Shown here: positions 43,054 to 51,988 of the stretch, piece after piece
How the letters are laid out: each line of letters opens with the position of its first letter
Numbering within the stretch: the stretch's first letter is position 1
Assembly: GCF_026870155.1 (NCBI RefSeq)
Contig: NZ_CP113975.1
Coordinates: forward strand, 5,084,001-5,148,000
Reading direction: 5' to 3'
Length of the DNA stretch: 64,000 bases
DNA from: Flavobacterium marginilacus
GTDB taxonomy: Bacteria > Bacteroidota > Bacteroidia > Flavobacteriales > Flavobacteriaceae
Translations under genes and position numbers: made by a program
The notes under the pieces: generated by a model
Database searches by the model: none
Told to the model about the DNA's origin: nothing
Seen by the model: the letters and a program-made list of their open reading frames with translations, nothing else

Positions 43054-44925
43054 TTATTTTTTTACAATCAGCAAAGGTATTACTATTTTATGTCTCAAAC
43101 GGTCAACAGTGGTTCCAAAAAGCAAATCCTTCACCCCTGTATGTCCATGAGTACCCATAATCAAAATATCAAAAGTTCCTTTATTAACAAGCTTCGGAAT
43201 AACTTTGGTTGGTTTGCCAAAACCTAACAGCGTTTTTACCTGAAACCCTTTTTCGCGGAACATTGATTTGTATTCGAGCAGTAAGGTTTCGTCTATGGTC
43301 GTTTCATGATCGTCAATCTGTTTGCCGTACATCATCGCCCCAACCGATTCAACCACATGAATCAAAGTATATTTTGCATCTTTGCCACCCATCTTGAAAG
43401 CATAGTTAAGCGCATTTTCGTCGGCAAAAGAAAAATCAACGGTAATAGCTATATTCTTATTATCCTGAACTGGAAATTCTTCAAATTTCAAATTCATATT
43501 ATGTGGTGAATGATTTTCGATATTCAGTCTAGCTTTAGAAAAGAAAGGCTTTATGACAATATAAAGCAATAAAATCAAAAAACTAAAAGCCAAAGGAACA
43601 ACAGTAAACCAAAGAACAGCCGGATTATCTGAGGTTTCCAGCCAGCCTTGAATTTCAGAAAAAACCAATTTGGCATTAAGCGAAACAATTATCACTGCAA
43701 TTAACCAAGCTGTGATTTGAGTCAGTTTACCAATATGAAATCCCTTCATTTTGGACTTATCACTCACAAAATGAATCAGCGGTATAATCGCAAAGCCCAG
43801 CTGAAGACTCAAAATAACCTGACTCAGCACCAAAAGTTTTCCTGTAACGCTTTCACCATAAATCAAAATAACCACTACCGCGGGCACAATCGCAATCAAA
43901 CGGGTCAAAATACGGCGCACCCAAGGCTGAATTCTTAAATTAAGATAGCCTTCCATAACAATCTGTCCAGCCAATGTTCCCGTAACCGTAGAACTCTGCC
44001 CGGCAGCAATCAAGGCAACGGCAAACAAAACAGGTGCCCATTTTGTTCCCAGCAAAGGCTGCAGAAAACGATAAGCATCCTGAATTTCGGCAACTTCATG
44101 CATTCCATGTTTGTAAAAAGTGGCTGCAGCCAAAATCAAAATAGCTGCATTTACAAAAAATGCCAGATTCAAAGCGATAGTAGAATCAATGAAATTGTAT
44201 TTCAAGGCCTGCTTGATTCCTGCATCGGTACGGCTGAATTTTCGGGTCTGTACCAATGACGAATGCAGATACAGATTATGAGGCATTACCGTTGCTCCGA
44301 TAATACCAATTGCAATATAAAGCGCCGATTCATTTGGCAGCGAAGGAATCAATCCATAAAGCACCTTATCTATTTCGGGCTGGGCAAATACCATTTCGAA
44401 TATAAATGACAATCCTATAATCATTACCAATGCAATGATAAAAGCTTCCATTTTCCGTATTCCTTTATTAATCAAAAAAAGCAGCAGAAAAGTATCCAGA
44501 ACTGTAATCAATACTGCCTCTATCAGCGGAATCCCAAATAATAAATTAATCCCGATCGCCATCCCCAAAACTTCTGCCAGATCACAGGCTGCAATGGCAA
44601 TTTCGGCCAAAAAATAAAGTATATAGTTGATAAAAGAAGAATAGGTTTCCCTGGAGGCTTGTGCCAAATCGCGCTGAGTTACAATTCCGAGACGTGCACT
44701 TAAACTTTGCAAAAGCAATGCCATTAAATTGCTCATCAGTAAAACCCACAATAAGGAATATCCAAACTGGCTTCCGCCAGCAATATCGGTCGCCCAGTTA
44801 CCGGGATCCATGTATCCAACGCTTACCAAATAGGCCGGACCAAAAAAGGCTAATATTTTTTTGAAAACTGTTTTTTTATTCTGGGTTGACACCGATTGGT
44901 GTACTTCTTCAAGAGACTTGGACAT
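43054..44925 (-). CDS. mntH: NRAMP divalent-metal transporter fused to a universal stress domain
   Basis: 623 aa. Residues about 20-460 form the NRAMP core with metal-site motifs VGYMDPGNWATDI in helix 1 and GATVMPHNLYLHS in helix 6, ten to eleven helices. Residues about 480-623 are a UspA domain: KNIAITVDFSFADENALNYA, ALIMGTHGHTGVKDLLFGTT-like text (sequence has DILIMGTHGHTGVKDLLFGT) and a terminal VDRLRHKIVIPLLIVKK. USP domains bind ATP; the fusion suggests nucleotide-dependent control of Mn2+ or Fe2+ import. Neighbour of a DtxR-type gene. Confidence 0.9.
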   Translation of the reverse strand: MSKSLEEVHQSVSTQNKKTVFKKILAFFGPAYLVSVGYMDPGNWATDIAGGSQFGYSLLWVLLMSNLMALLLQSLSARLGIVTQRDLAQASRETYSSFINYILYFLAEIAIAACDLAEVLGMAIGINLLFGIPLIEAVLITVLDTFLLLFLINKGIRKMEAFIIALVMIIGLSFIFEMVFAQPEIDKVLYGLIPSLPNESALYIAIGIIGATVMPHNLYLHSSLVQTRKFSRTDAGIKQALKYNFIDSTIALNLAFFVNAAILILAAATFYKHGMHEVAEIQDAYRFLQPLLGTKWAPVLFAVALIAAGQSSTVTGTLAGQIVMEGYLNLRIQPWVRRILTRLIAIVPAVVVILIYGESVTGKLLVLSQVILSLQLGFAIIPLIHFVSDKSKMKGFHIGKLTQITAWLIAVIIVSLNAKLVFSEIQGWLETSDNPAVLWFTVVPLAFSFLILLLYIVIKPFFSKARLNIENHSPHNMNLKFEEFPVQDNKNIAITVDFSFADENALNYAFKMGGKDAKYTLIHVVESVGAMMYGKQIDDHETTIDETLLLEYKSMFREKGFQVKTLLGFGKPTKVIPKLVNKGTFDILIMGTHGHTGVKDLLFGTTVDRLRHKIVIPLLIVKK

Positions 44926-44985
44926 TTTTAATCATTTAATAAACAAATATATAAAAATAACTTTATATCAATGAAATTATTTTTT

Positions 44986-44993
44986 TAGCTTTG
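44986..44993 (+). promoter_or_regulatory. -7 promoter box
   Basis: TAGCTTTG matches TAnnTTTG, 22 nt ahead of the TonB-dependent receptor start at 45016. Confidence 0.6.
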
Positions 44994-45015
44994 TCTAAAA
45001 TTTAATTTTAACAAA

Positions 45016-47292
45016 ATGAAAAAAATATTTTTATTCATCACAACACTTATGCTCTCTTCTTCCTATTCACAGGAAAAGATAGTAATAACAGGAGTGATAA
45101 TGCATAAAACCAATCCAATTGAAAAAGCTCTCATCGAAATAAACGGAACTCAATACTCAACAGAAACAGACAATCAAGGCATTTATACCTTTCAAAATAT
45201 TCCAAAAGACGATTATAAAATACAAGTAACTGCCACTGGCTATAAAACACAAAGAAGAAACTTATCGATCAAAATGCAGGAATCCGTCCAGCTTGATTTT
45301 CAGCTGCACCCAGATGAAAACGAACTCAACGAAGTCGTAGTTTCAGGAACTTTAAAACCCATAAAAAGACTCGAAAGCGCAGTTCCTGTCGAAGTATTCA
45401 CTCCAGTTTTCTTCAAGAAAAACCCAACTCCCAGTATTTATGAAGCTTTGCAGAATGTAAACGGAGTCCGGCCACAGCTCAACTGCGGCGTCTGCAATAC
45501 GGGTGACATCCACATCAACGGACTGGAAGGCCCTTATACTTCGGTAATGATTGATGGAATGCCTATTGTCAGCAGTTTGTCTACAGTTTATGGATTATCC
45601 GGAATTCCAAATTCATTGGTCGAAAGAATCGAAATCGTAAAAGGTCCAGCTTCTTCTCTGTATGGAAGTGAAGCTGTTGGCGGATTGATCAACATTATTA
45701 CCAAAAACCCAAATAATGCTCCGCAGTTTTCTGCCGATGTATTTACAACGACTTGGCTGGAAACCAATGCCGATTTAGGAATGAAATTTAATATTAAAGA
45801 AAAAACCTCATCCCTGTTAGGAATCAATTATTACAATTACGGACAGACTATTGACAATGATAACGATGGATTTACCGATGTAACAGCACAGAATAGAATT
45901 TCGGTTTTTAACAAATGGAATTTTAGCCGTACGCAGAACAGATTATTTACTGTTGCTGTCCGCGGAATGTATGAAGACCGCTGGGGTGGCGACATACGCT
46001 GGGAGAAAAAATACCGCGGCGGTGATGAAATTTACGGCGAAAGTATTTATACCAAACGAGGCGAACTTTTAGGAAGTTATCAATTACCTACAACCGAAAA
46101 ACTGATGCTTTCTTTTTCGGGAACAATGCATTTTCAGGACAGCCGTTATGGAACGACTTCCTATATTGCGAATCAAAAAATTGGTTTTCTGCAGCTGACT
46201 TGGGACAAGAAAATCCAAAATAGTGACTTACTTGCCGGAATCGCTTCACGTTATACTTATTATGATGACAACACAGCGGCGACAGCAGTTTTAAGTGAAA
46301 ACAATCCCGAAAAAACATGGCTTCCAGGGATTTTTCTTCAGAATGAAATCTCTTTCAGCGAGAAACACAAAATACTGCTTGGCATACGATACGATTACAA
46401 CTCCATTCATGGAAACATTTTTACCCCGCGCTTTGCTTATAAATTAAAGATTAATGATAACAATATTGTGCGTTTCAATACCGGAACCGGTTTTAGAGTA
46501 GTCAATTTGTTTACCGAAGATCACGCCGCCCTCACAGGATCACGCGAGGTGGTAATTACCGAAGATTTAGATCCGGAAAAATCTGTTAATGCCAATTTAA
46601 ATTACATCAAAAAAATATACTTTCCAAACGGAACATTTTTAGGGATTGAAACCACCGCCTTTTACACTCGTTTCAGCAACAAAATTGTATCGGATTATGA
46701 AACCGATCCAAACAAAATCATTTACCATAATATTGACGGATATGCATTGAGCCAGGGAATCAGCTGTAATGCGGACATCAATTTTACCAACGGATTGAAA
46801 TTCATTTTAGGCGCAACGTATATGGATGTTTCCAATGTAGAAAACGGAATCAAAACAAGGCCTTATTTGACCGAAAATTTCACGGCAACTTGGAGTGTTT
46901 CCTATAAAATCAGCCCGATTGATTTGTCCATTGATTACACCGGAAACTGTTACAGCCCAATGAAACTGCCATTATTAAGCGACACTGATCCCAGAAGCCC
47001 TGACTCTCCTTGGTACAGCTTACAAAACATACAGTTTACCTATGCCGGCTGGAAAAATTTTGAGTTGTACGCCGGAATCAAAAACCTGCTTAACTTTACT
47101 CCTAAGCAAAATAATCCGTTCCTGATTTCCAGAACAGAAGATCCCTTTGATAAAAATGTACAATACGATTCTAACGGAAAAGTATTGGTAACTCCCAATA
47201 ATCCCTATGGTTTAACATTCGACACTACTTATGTTTACGGCTCGAATCAAGGAATCAGAGGTTTCTTTGGGCTTCGTTATAATTTGTTTTAA
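45016..47292 (+). CDS. TonB-dependent receptor with carboxypeptidase-like N-domain
   Basis: 758 aa with a signal peptide (FLFITTLMLSSSYSQ). A CarboxypepD_reg-like domain (VIMHKTNPIEKALIEINGTQ), a TonB box/plug start (ELNEVVVSGTLKPIKRLESA), the plug (TSVMIDGMPIVSSLSTVYGL, GPASSLYGSEAVGGLINIIT) and the 22-strand barrel ending in GFFGLRYNLF. A CGVC motif (QLNCGVCNTGD) in the plug is typical of metal/haem-type receptors. The next gene, a thioredoxin, begins without a gap. Substrate not known; metal neighbourhood suggests iron or copper. Confidence 0.92.
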   Translation: MKKIFLFITTLMLSSSYSQEKIVITGVIMHKTNPIEKALIEINGTQYSTETDNQGIYTFQNIPKDDYKIQVTATGYKTQRRNLSIKMQESVQLDFQLHPDENELNEVVVSGTLKPIKRLESAVPVEVFTPVFFKKNPTPSIYEALQNVNGVRPQLNCGVCNTGDIHINGLEGPYTSVMIDGMPIVSSLSTVYGLSGIPNSLVERIEIVKGPASSLYGSEAVGGLINIITKNPNNAPQFSADVFTTTWLETNADLGMKFNIKEKTSSLLGINYYNYGQTIDNDNDGFTDVTAQNRISVFNKWNFSRTQNRLFTVAVRGMYEDRWGGDIRWEKKYRGGDEIYGESIYTKRGELLGSYQLPTTEKLMLSFSGTMHFQDSRYGTTSYIANQKIGFLQLTWDKKIQNSDLLAGIASRYTYYDDNTAATAVLSENNPEKTWLPGIFLQNEISFSEKHKILLGIRYDYNSIHGNIFTPRFAYKLKINDNNIVRFNTGTGFRVVNLFTEDHAALTGSREVVITEDLDPEKSVNANLNYIKKIYFPNGTFLGIETTAFYTRFSNKIVSDYETDPNKIIYHNIDGYALSQGISCNADINFTNGLKFILGATYMDVSNVENGIKTRPYLTENFTATWSVSYKISPIDLSIDYTGNCYSPMKLPLLSDTDPRSPDSPWYSLQNIQFTYAGWKNFELYAGIKNLLNFTPKQNNPFLISRTEDPFDKNVQYDSNGKVLVTPNNPYGLTFDTTYVYGSNQGIRGFFGLRYNLF

Positions 47293-47757
47293 ATGAAAAA
47301 AGTACTTTACATATTATTAATTTTCTTCTGTACAACTCCATCTGGTTTTGCCCAGTTGAAAACCTATACTTTCGAAGAAGCTGAAAAATTATCCAAGGAA
47401 AAACCCAAACCAATTGTAGTTTTCATTCATACCTCTTGGTGTAATTACTGCAGAATGATGGAAAACTCCACTTTCAAGAACCCCGAAATCATTCAGCTTT
47501 TAAACGAGAATTTCTATTTCATTTCGTTGGATGCCGAAAGCAGAAATGATATTCAGTTCAATGATCATACTTATAAATTCAAGCCAAAAGGTCCGAATAC
47601 TGGAGTTCACGAACTCGCCACAGCCTTAGCCGAAATCGATTCCCAAGTAGTTTATCCAGCGGTTACTATTCTGCAGGATGATTATTCCGTTGTATTTCAA
47701 AAGCACTCTTTTTTGAATGCCAAAGAATTAGTCGCTATTCTGGAAAAGACCAAATAA
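47293..47757 (+). CDS. secreted thioredoxin-like protein
   Basis: 154 aa with a signal peptide (VLYILLIFFCTTPSGFAQ). Thioredoxin fold with active site WCNYCRMM (CxxC at about residues 52-55) of the DsbD-gamma/thiol-disulfide type. ATG directly follows the receptor stop (47292), so the two form an operon; it may reduce or protect the receptor's CGVC pair or release the imported metal. Inference. Confidence 0.88.
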   Translation: MKKVLYILLIFFCTTPSGFAQLKTYTFEEAEKLSKEKPKPIVVFIHTSWCNYCRMMENSTFKNPEIIQLLNENFYFISLDAESRNDIQFNDHTYKFKPKGPNTGVHELATALAEIDSQVVYPAVTILQDDYSVVFQKHSFLNAKELVAILEKTK

Positions 47758-47855
47758 TCCCTTTTTGAAAAAAGTTCTCAAAATCAGCACAAAACATCTT
47801 ATAAAACTATAACAAAACTTTATAATTCAAACCCCTATCTTGATTTGAAACTTTG

Positions 47856-47863
47856 TAACTTTG
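47856..47863 (+). promoter_or_regulatory. -7 promoter box
   Basis: TAACTTTG matches TAnnTTTG, about 33 nt ahead of the bacilliredoxin ATG; an upstream in-frame codon at 47845 would begin within the promoter. Confidence 0.6.
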
Positions 47864-47895
47864 CAGTTCTAAAAGTTAAACTTAAAATAAAAAAT

Positions 47896-48306
47896 ATGTA
47901 TCCAGAAGAAATGGTAAGACCAATGCAGGCTGAATTGACAACTGCTGGTTTTCAAGATTTACATAGTGCTGACGAAGTTAATAATGCAATTAAATCAGAA
48001 GGCACCACATTTGTAGTAGTAAATTCTGTTTGTGGCTGTGCAGCAAGAAATGCACGTCCGGGAGCAATTATGAGTTTAGAAGGCTCAAAAAAACCAGATC
48101 ATTTAATCACCGTTTTTGCTGGTGTTGATAAAGATGCAGTAAATGCAGCAAGAGAGCACATGTTCCCTTTTCCTCCATCATCTCCAAGTATTGCTTTGTT
48201 CAAAAATGGTGAATTGGTTCACATGCTGGAGCGTCACCATATTGAAGGACGTCCTGCAGAAACTATTGCAGAAAACTTAAAAGATGCTTTCAACGAATTC
48301 TGCTAA
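47896..48306 (+). CDS. BrxA/BrxB-family bacilliredoxin
   Basis: 136 aa from ATG 47896. YphP/YqiW family: MYPEEMVRPMQAELTTAGFQ, the conserved Cys motif VNSVCGCAARNARPG (CGC), FPPSSPSIALFKNGELVHML, and a C-terminal cysteine (NEFC). In bacilli the CGC cysteine removes bacillithiol from proteins. Single transcription unit between its own promoter and a terminator at 48331. Confidence 0.92.
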   Translation: MYPEEMVRPMQAELTTAGFQDLHSADEVNNAIKSEGTTFVVVNSVCGCAARNARPGAIMSLEGSKKPDHLITVFAGVDKDAVNAAREHMFPFPPSSPSIALFKNGELVHMLERHHIEGRPAETIAENLKDAFNEFC

Positions 48307-48330
48307 GCATAAATAAATTATACTATTTAA

Positions 48331-48357
48331 AAAATCCGGCAATTGCTGGATTTTTTT
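48331..48357 (+). terminator. rho-independent terminator
   Basis: AAATCCGGC-aatt-GCTGGATTT followed by a T run; ends the bacilliredoxin unit. Confidence 0.85.
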
Positions 48358-48698
48358 GTTTCGTTTCCATACCTATCAGGACTATGCAAAATGAGTTTCC
48401 AAATACAGTTTCTTGTAATCACTTTTTAGAATTAATACAAAGTGTTCGCAGCTGCCCTTTGATTACCCAGCATACAAAAAATTATCGCAGATTAAAAACA
48501 CTATTGACAAATCGCATTTAATCAGTTGAATTTCTTAAGGCTCTGCCTCGGAGTAATTCATTATTAAAAACAATACCTGTAATTATTTTTTCATTAAATT
48601 AGTTCATTAATAATTCATTAATTTTTTTGGTACAAAAAAGATTCTTTTCTTTTTACAGACAACTAACAGCCTTTTCAGTAATATTAAATTTCGGGATT
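48358..48698. other. intergenic, no gene seen
   Basis: About 340 nt of AT-rich sequence between terminator and the PPK2 gene. An in-frame TTG at 48627 would extend PPK2 but adds an unlikely Phe-rich N-terminus. No repeats or hairpins of note. Confidence 0.4.
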
Positions 48699-49670
48699 AT
48701 GTCAAAATCGAATAAAAAAGAACCAAATGACTTTGAAGAAAATCTAATTGACCTTAACTCTTTGAGTAAAAAAGAATTAATACAGCGGGCAAAAAAATTC
48801 TCCAAGCAGTATTGTGTAGGCGATGGTGACAATTTCAAATTAAAAGATTATGAAACCAAAGCCAGTTTCAATCTGGGAGAAGAAGGAAAACCATTGGTAA
48901 ACCAAACCCTGCAAATGGGAGTTGATGCTTTGGCAGCCATGCAGGAAGTGCTGTATGCCCAAGACAAATGGTCTTTGCTTCTTGTTTTTCAGGCAATGGA
49001 TGCCGCGGGCAAAGACGGGGCCATCAAGCATGTAATGTCTGGGGTGAATCCGCAGGGATGTCAGGTTTTTTCTTTTAAAGCGCCGAGTTCCGAGGATTTG
49101 GATCATGATTTTTTATGGCGGTGCCAAAAACATTTGCCGGAACGAGGCCGCATCGGGATATTCAACCGTTCGTATTATGAGGAAGTACTTGTAGTACGCG
49201 TACATGAACAAATTTTGAAAAGCCAAAAAATCCCCGAAAAGCTGGTCACCAAAGATATTTGGGACGAACGCTTCCAAGACATTCGAAACTTCGAAAAATA
49301 CCTGACCAGAAACGGAACAATAGTTCTAAAATTTTTTCTGAATGTTTCCAAAAAAGAACAGAAAAAAAGATTTATAGAACGAGTAGACGATCCGGACAAA
49401 AATTGGAAATTCAGTGCCTCCGATGCCAAAGAAAGAGGCTATTGGGACGATTATATGCACGCTTATCAGGAACTGATAAAAAACACTTCGACTAAAAAAT
49501 CTCCATGGTATGTAATCCCTGCCGACAACAAATCCTATGCCCGTATTGCAATAGCGTCGGCAATTATCACAGCACTGGAAGAAATGGATTTGGAATACCC
49601 AAAAGTTAGTGCAGAAAAAATAGCCGAATTGAATGCCGTTAAGCAAGCATTATTGGACGAGAATGACTAG
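48699..49670 (+). CDS. ppk2: polyphosphate kinase 2 family protein
   Basis: 323 aa from ATG 48699. PPK2 fold with Walker A QAMDAAGKDGAIKHVMSGVN and Walker B GIFNRSYYEEVLVVRVH, a lid module (RFQDIRNFEKYLTRNGTIVL) and the helix ERVDDPDKNWKFSASDAKER. It phosphorylates nucleotides from polyphosphate. It overlaps the SulP gene by 8 nt, so both are likely co-translated; phosphate and anion handling could be linked. Confidence 0.92.
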   Translation: MSKSNKKEPNDFEENLIDLNSLSKKELIQRAKKFSKQYCVGDGDNFKLKDYETKASFNLGEEGKPLVNQTLQMGVDALAAMQEVLYAQDKWSLLLVFQAMDAAGKDGAIKHVMSGVNPQGCQVFSFKAPSSEDLDHDFLWRCQKHLPERGRIGIFNRSYYEEVLVVRVHEQILKSQKIPEKLVTKDIWDERFQDIRNFEKYLTRNGTIVLKFFLNVSKKEQKKRFIERVDDPDKNWKFSASDAKERGYWDDYMHAYQELIKNTSTKKSPWYVIPADNKSYARIAIASAIITALEEMDLEYPKVSAEKIAELNAVKQALLDEND

Positions 49671-51360
49671 TATAGCCTCAAAACTTTTTCCTCCGGCGGT
49701 CTGGATTAAAGAATATAATGCCAAAATTCTAAAAAGCGATTTTATTTCTGGAATCACGCTTGCCGCATATGGTATTCCTGTGTCACTTGCCTATGCCACA
49801 CTCGCGGGACTACCTCCGCAATATGGAATTTATGGTTACCTCATAGGCGGTTTATTTTATGCCCTGCTGGGAACCAGCAGACAGCTTGCTATTGGGCCAA
49901 CATCGGCAATTTCATTATTGATTGGCACAACCATAGCCAAGATGGCACAAGGAGATATGCAGCGATGGGCTGATATTGCTTCGCTCACCGCGCTCGTATT
50001 TGCAGTAATGGCAATAGCCGCATATCTGGTGCGGCTGAGCGGTATCATCAATTTCATAAGCGAAACTGTTTTGGTTGGTTTCAAAGCCGGAGTAGCCATA
50101 ACCATTGGTCTGACACAGCTCCCAAAATTATTTGGTGTAAAAGGCGGTGGTGATAATTTTATTGACCGAATAGTCACTCTTTTCAGCCAATTGCCGAACA
50201 TGAATACTGCTGTCTTTATTTTTGGAATAACTGCAATTATCATTCTTATTCTAAGCGAAAAAATGGCTCCAGGCCGTCCTGTAGCAATTCTGATTGTCAT
50301 TTTATCCATAATTCTTATTTCTACTACGACATTGGGAATTCATGGATTTAATACTGTTGGTGCCATCCCGACGGGTCTGCCGGAATTTAATGTGCCTACA
50401 CTTCAAATCAAAGATGTCGATGGTGTACTGCCTCTCGCTATGGCCTGCTTTTTATTGTCTTATATCGAAAGTGTTTCGGCAGCAAGAACATTGGCACAAA
50501 AAAACGGATATGTCATCGATCCACGTCAGGAGTTACTGGCACTTGGAATTGCTAATGCAGCTGTTGCCTTTGGACAGGGATATCCTGTTGCCGGCGGATT
50601 ATCACAGTCGGCAGTAAATGATACTGCTGGTGCCAGAACTCCTTTGTCACTGGTATTTGCTTCAATAACAATTGCGTTCTGTCTGTTGTTTTTAACAGGT
50701 TATCTTCAAAATTTGCCAACGGTGATTTTAGCATCTATCGTATTGGCGGCTATTAGAGGCCTTTTTGATTTTAAAGAAATACAGCATCTTTACCGAATAA
50801 ACAAACAGGAATTTGGCGTAGCGATGATTGCGTTTGTTGGTGTGCTTATTTGGGGAATCCTGACGGGCGTTCTGCTTGCAGCCATAGTAACTTTACTGCT
50901 GCTGATAAAAGCAACTTCAAAACCAACAGTAGCTTTTCTTGGCAGAATTCCCGGCACTAAACGCTACACCGATATTGAAAGGCATCCTGACAATGAAAAC
51001 CTCGAAGGAATACTGATTGTAAGGGTGGAATCATCAATATTCTATTTTAATACCGAATACATCAAGGAATGTATTTGGGAAAAAATCTACAGTGAAGCCA
51101 GTACCTTAAAAACAGTAATTTTAGATCTCAATTCTTCTCCCCGCATTGATATTTCGGGAGCCCGATTCTTAAAGAATCTCTTTATGGATTTGAAAACCAT
51201 GGATATTTCACTAAAAATTGCCGAAGCACGCGCCGAAGTCCGCGACAGTCTTCGCGCTGAGGGCCTAGAAGAGCTTTTGGGACACATCAGCCGTTCAGTT
51301 TCGGTGGATGATTTGGTAGTTGTTGCTATGCAAAACAATAATTTGACTGTCCGCAAATAA
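49663..51360 (+). CDS. SulP-family anion transporter with STAS domain
   Basis: 565 aa from ATG 49663 (inside the end of ppk2; the ppk2 stop TAG follows 5 nt later). Fourteen-helix SulP core with LAYATLAGLPPQYGIYGYLI, GTSRQLAIGPTSAISLLIGT and SALSAV-type GYPVAGGLSQSAVNDTAGAR, then a C-terminal STAS domain (LEGILIVRVESSIFYFNTEY, ILDLNSSPRIDISGARFLKN). Substrate may be sulfate, bicarbonate or another anion; not determinable here. Confidence 0.92.
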   Translation: MTSIASKLFPPAVWIKEYNAKILKSDFISGITLAAYGIPVSLAYATLAGLPPQYGIYGYLIGGLFYALLGTSRQLAIGPTSAISLLIGTTIAKMAQGDMQRWADIASLTALVFAVMAIAAYLVRLSGIINFISETVLVGFKAGVAITIGLTQLPKLFGVKGGGDNFIDRIVTLFSQLPNMNTAVFIFGITAIIILILSEKMAPGRPVAILIVILSIILISTTTLGIHGFNTVGAIPTGLPEFNVPTLQIKDVDGVLPLAMACFLLSYIESVSAARTLAQKNGYVIDPRQELLALGIANAAVAFGQGYPVAGGLSQSAVNDTAGARTPLSLVFASITIAFCLLFLTGYLQNLPTVILASIVLAAIRGLFDFKEIQHLYRINKQEFGVAMIAFVGVLIWGILTGVLLAAIVTLLLLIKATSKPTVAFLGRIPGTKRYTDIERHPDNENLEGILIVRVESSIFYFNTEYIKECIWEKIYSEASTLKTVILDLNSSPRIDISGARFLKNLFMDLKTMDISLKIAEARAEVRDSLRAEGLEELLGHISRSVSVDDLVVVAMQNNNLTVRK

Positions 51361-51378
51361 TACGATGTTCTTTTTTTC

Positions 51379-51457
51379 GCCGCTGATTACAAAGATTCTC
51401 ACAGATTTCATTACTATTTTTTAAAAAAAATCTTTGTAAATCTTTGTAATCAGTGGC
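51379..51457. repeat. interspersed palindrome, family 1, copy 3
   Basis: GCCGCTGATTACAAAGATTC ... TTTGTAATCAGTGGC with long arms, in the gap after the SulP gene; third copy of the family at 1493 and 19849, again followed by a TTCGATCTG..TAGGTATTAG tail like copy 2. Confidence 0.75.
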
Positions 51458-51609
51458 TAATTCGATCTGTTAGGTATTAGTTAATGATAGTCATAAACAA
51501 TAATACAGCACAGAGAATTGTTAGGCATAATCTACATTGTTTGAATAATGAAAATTAATGTTTCAACGGTTATTCTGGATTCTTCTAAAAAGCACAAATG
51601 CTGATTTTT

Positions 51610-51691
51610 AGCCCCGATCGAAGTGGAAATCCTTTTGTAGAGACGGGTTTGAAACCCGTATCTACAAAAGATTGCAATGGAAAGCGGGAGG
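51610..51691. repeat. interspersed palindromic element, family 2
   Basis: Begins AGCCCCGATCGAAGTGGAAA and contains CTTTTGTAGAGACGGGTTT and AAACCCGTATCTACAAAAG (nearly perfect inverted repeat 51632-51670), ending AATGGAAAGCGGGAG. A related element (tagcccaGATGGAAACGGCA) lies at 61275-61350. Confidence 0.6.
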
Positions 51692-51760
51692 AATGTTTAT
51701 AAAATTACCTAATGTTTCTGCTCCTAAAAAAATTAACGCCTTTAAAATGTTATAAAGCAA

Positions 51761-51794
51761 AAAAGCTACAGGTTATGTTCAACCTGTAGCTTTT
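51761..51794. terminator. bidirectional terminator
   Basis: AAAAGCTACAGGTT and AACCTGTAGCTTTT, 14-bp stem with T runs on both strands; on the minus strand it ends the micropeptide unit at 51819-51890. Confidence 0.85.
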
Positions 51795-51818
51795 GTTTTT
51801 TTAATAATAACAGAAAAT

Positions 51819-51890
51819 TTAACTTAATAAACTAGTAACTAAGAATAAGATAAGTAAGCCTATAGCGATGTATTTTGTGTATTTTGACAT
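51819..51890 (-). CDS. possible 23-aa single-span membrane micropeptide
   Basis: Minus-strand ATG at 51890 gives 23 codons: MSKYTKYIAIGLL followed by ILFLVTSLLS, a basic N-terminus and one hydrophobic helix. A strong terminator follows 24 nt after the stop, as expected for a real small transcription unit. No family recognised. The 628-nt gap 51361-51988 otherwise holds only repeats and this terminator. Confidence 0.5.
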   Translation of the reverse strand: MSKYTKYIAIGLLILFLVTSLLS

Positions 51891-51988
51891 TTTTTAATTT
51901 TATTAAAGATTTGTAAAGCGTTCAAAAGAATGAAAAATAAATTAATATTCCAAAGAAAATGTATTTATAAATATTCTATTATTTTTAA

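Noticed and set aside
48627-48698. N-terminal extension of PPK2 from TTG 48627
   Set aside because: The extension is Phe-rich and unlike PPK2 N-termini; ATG 48699 fits the family.
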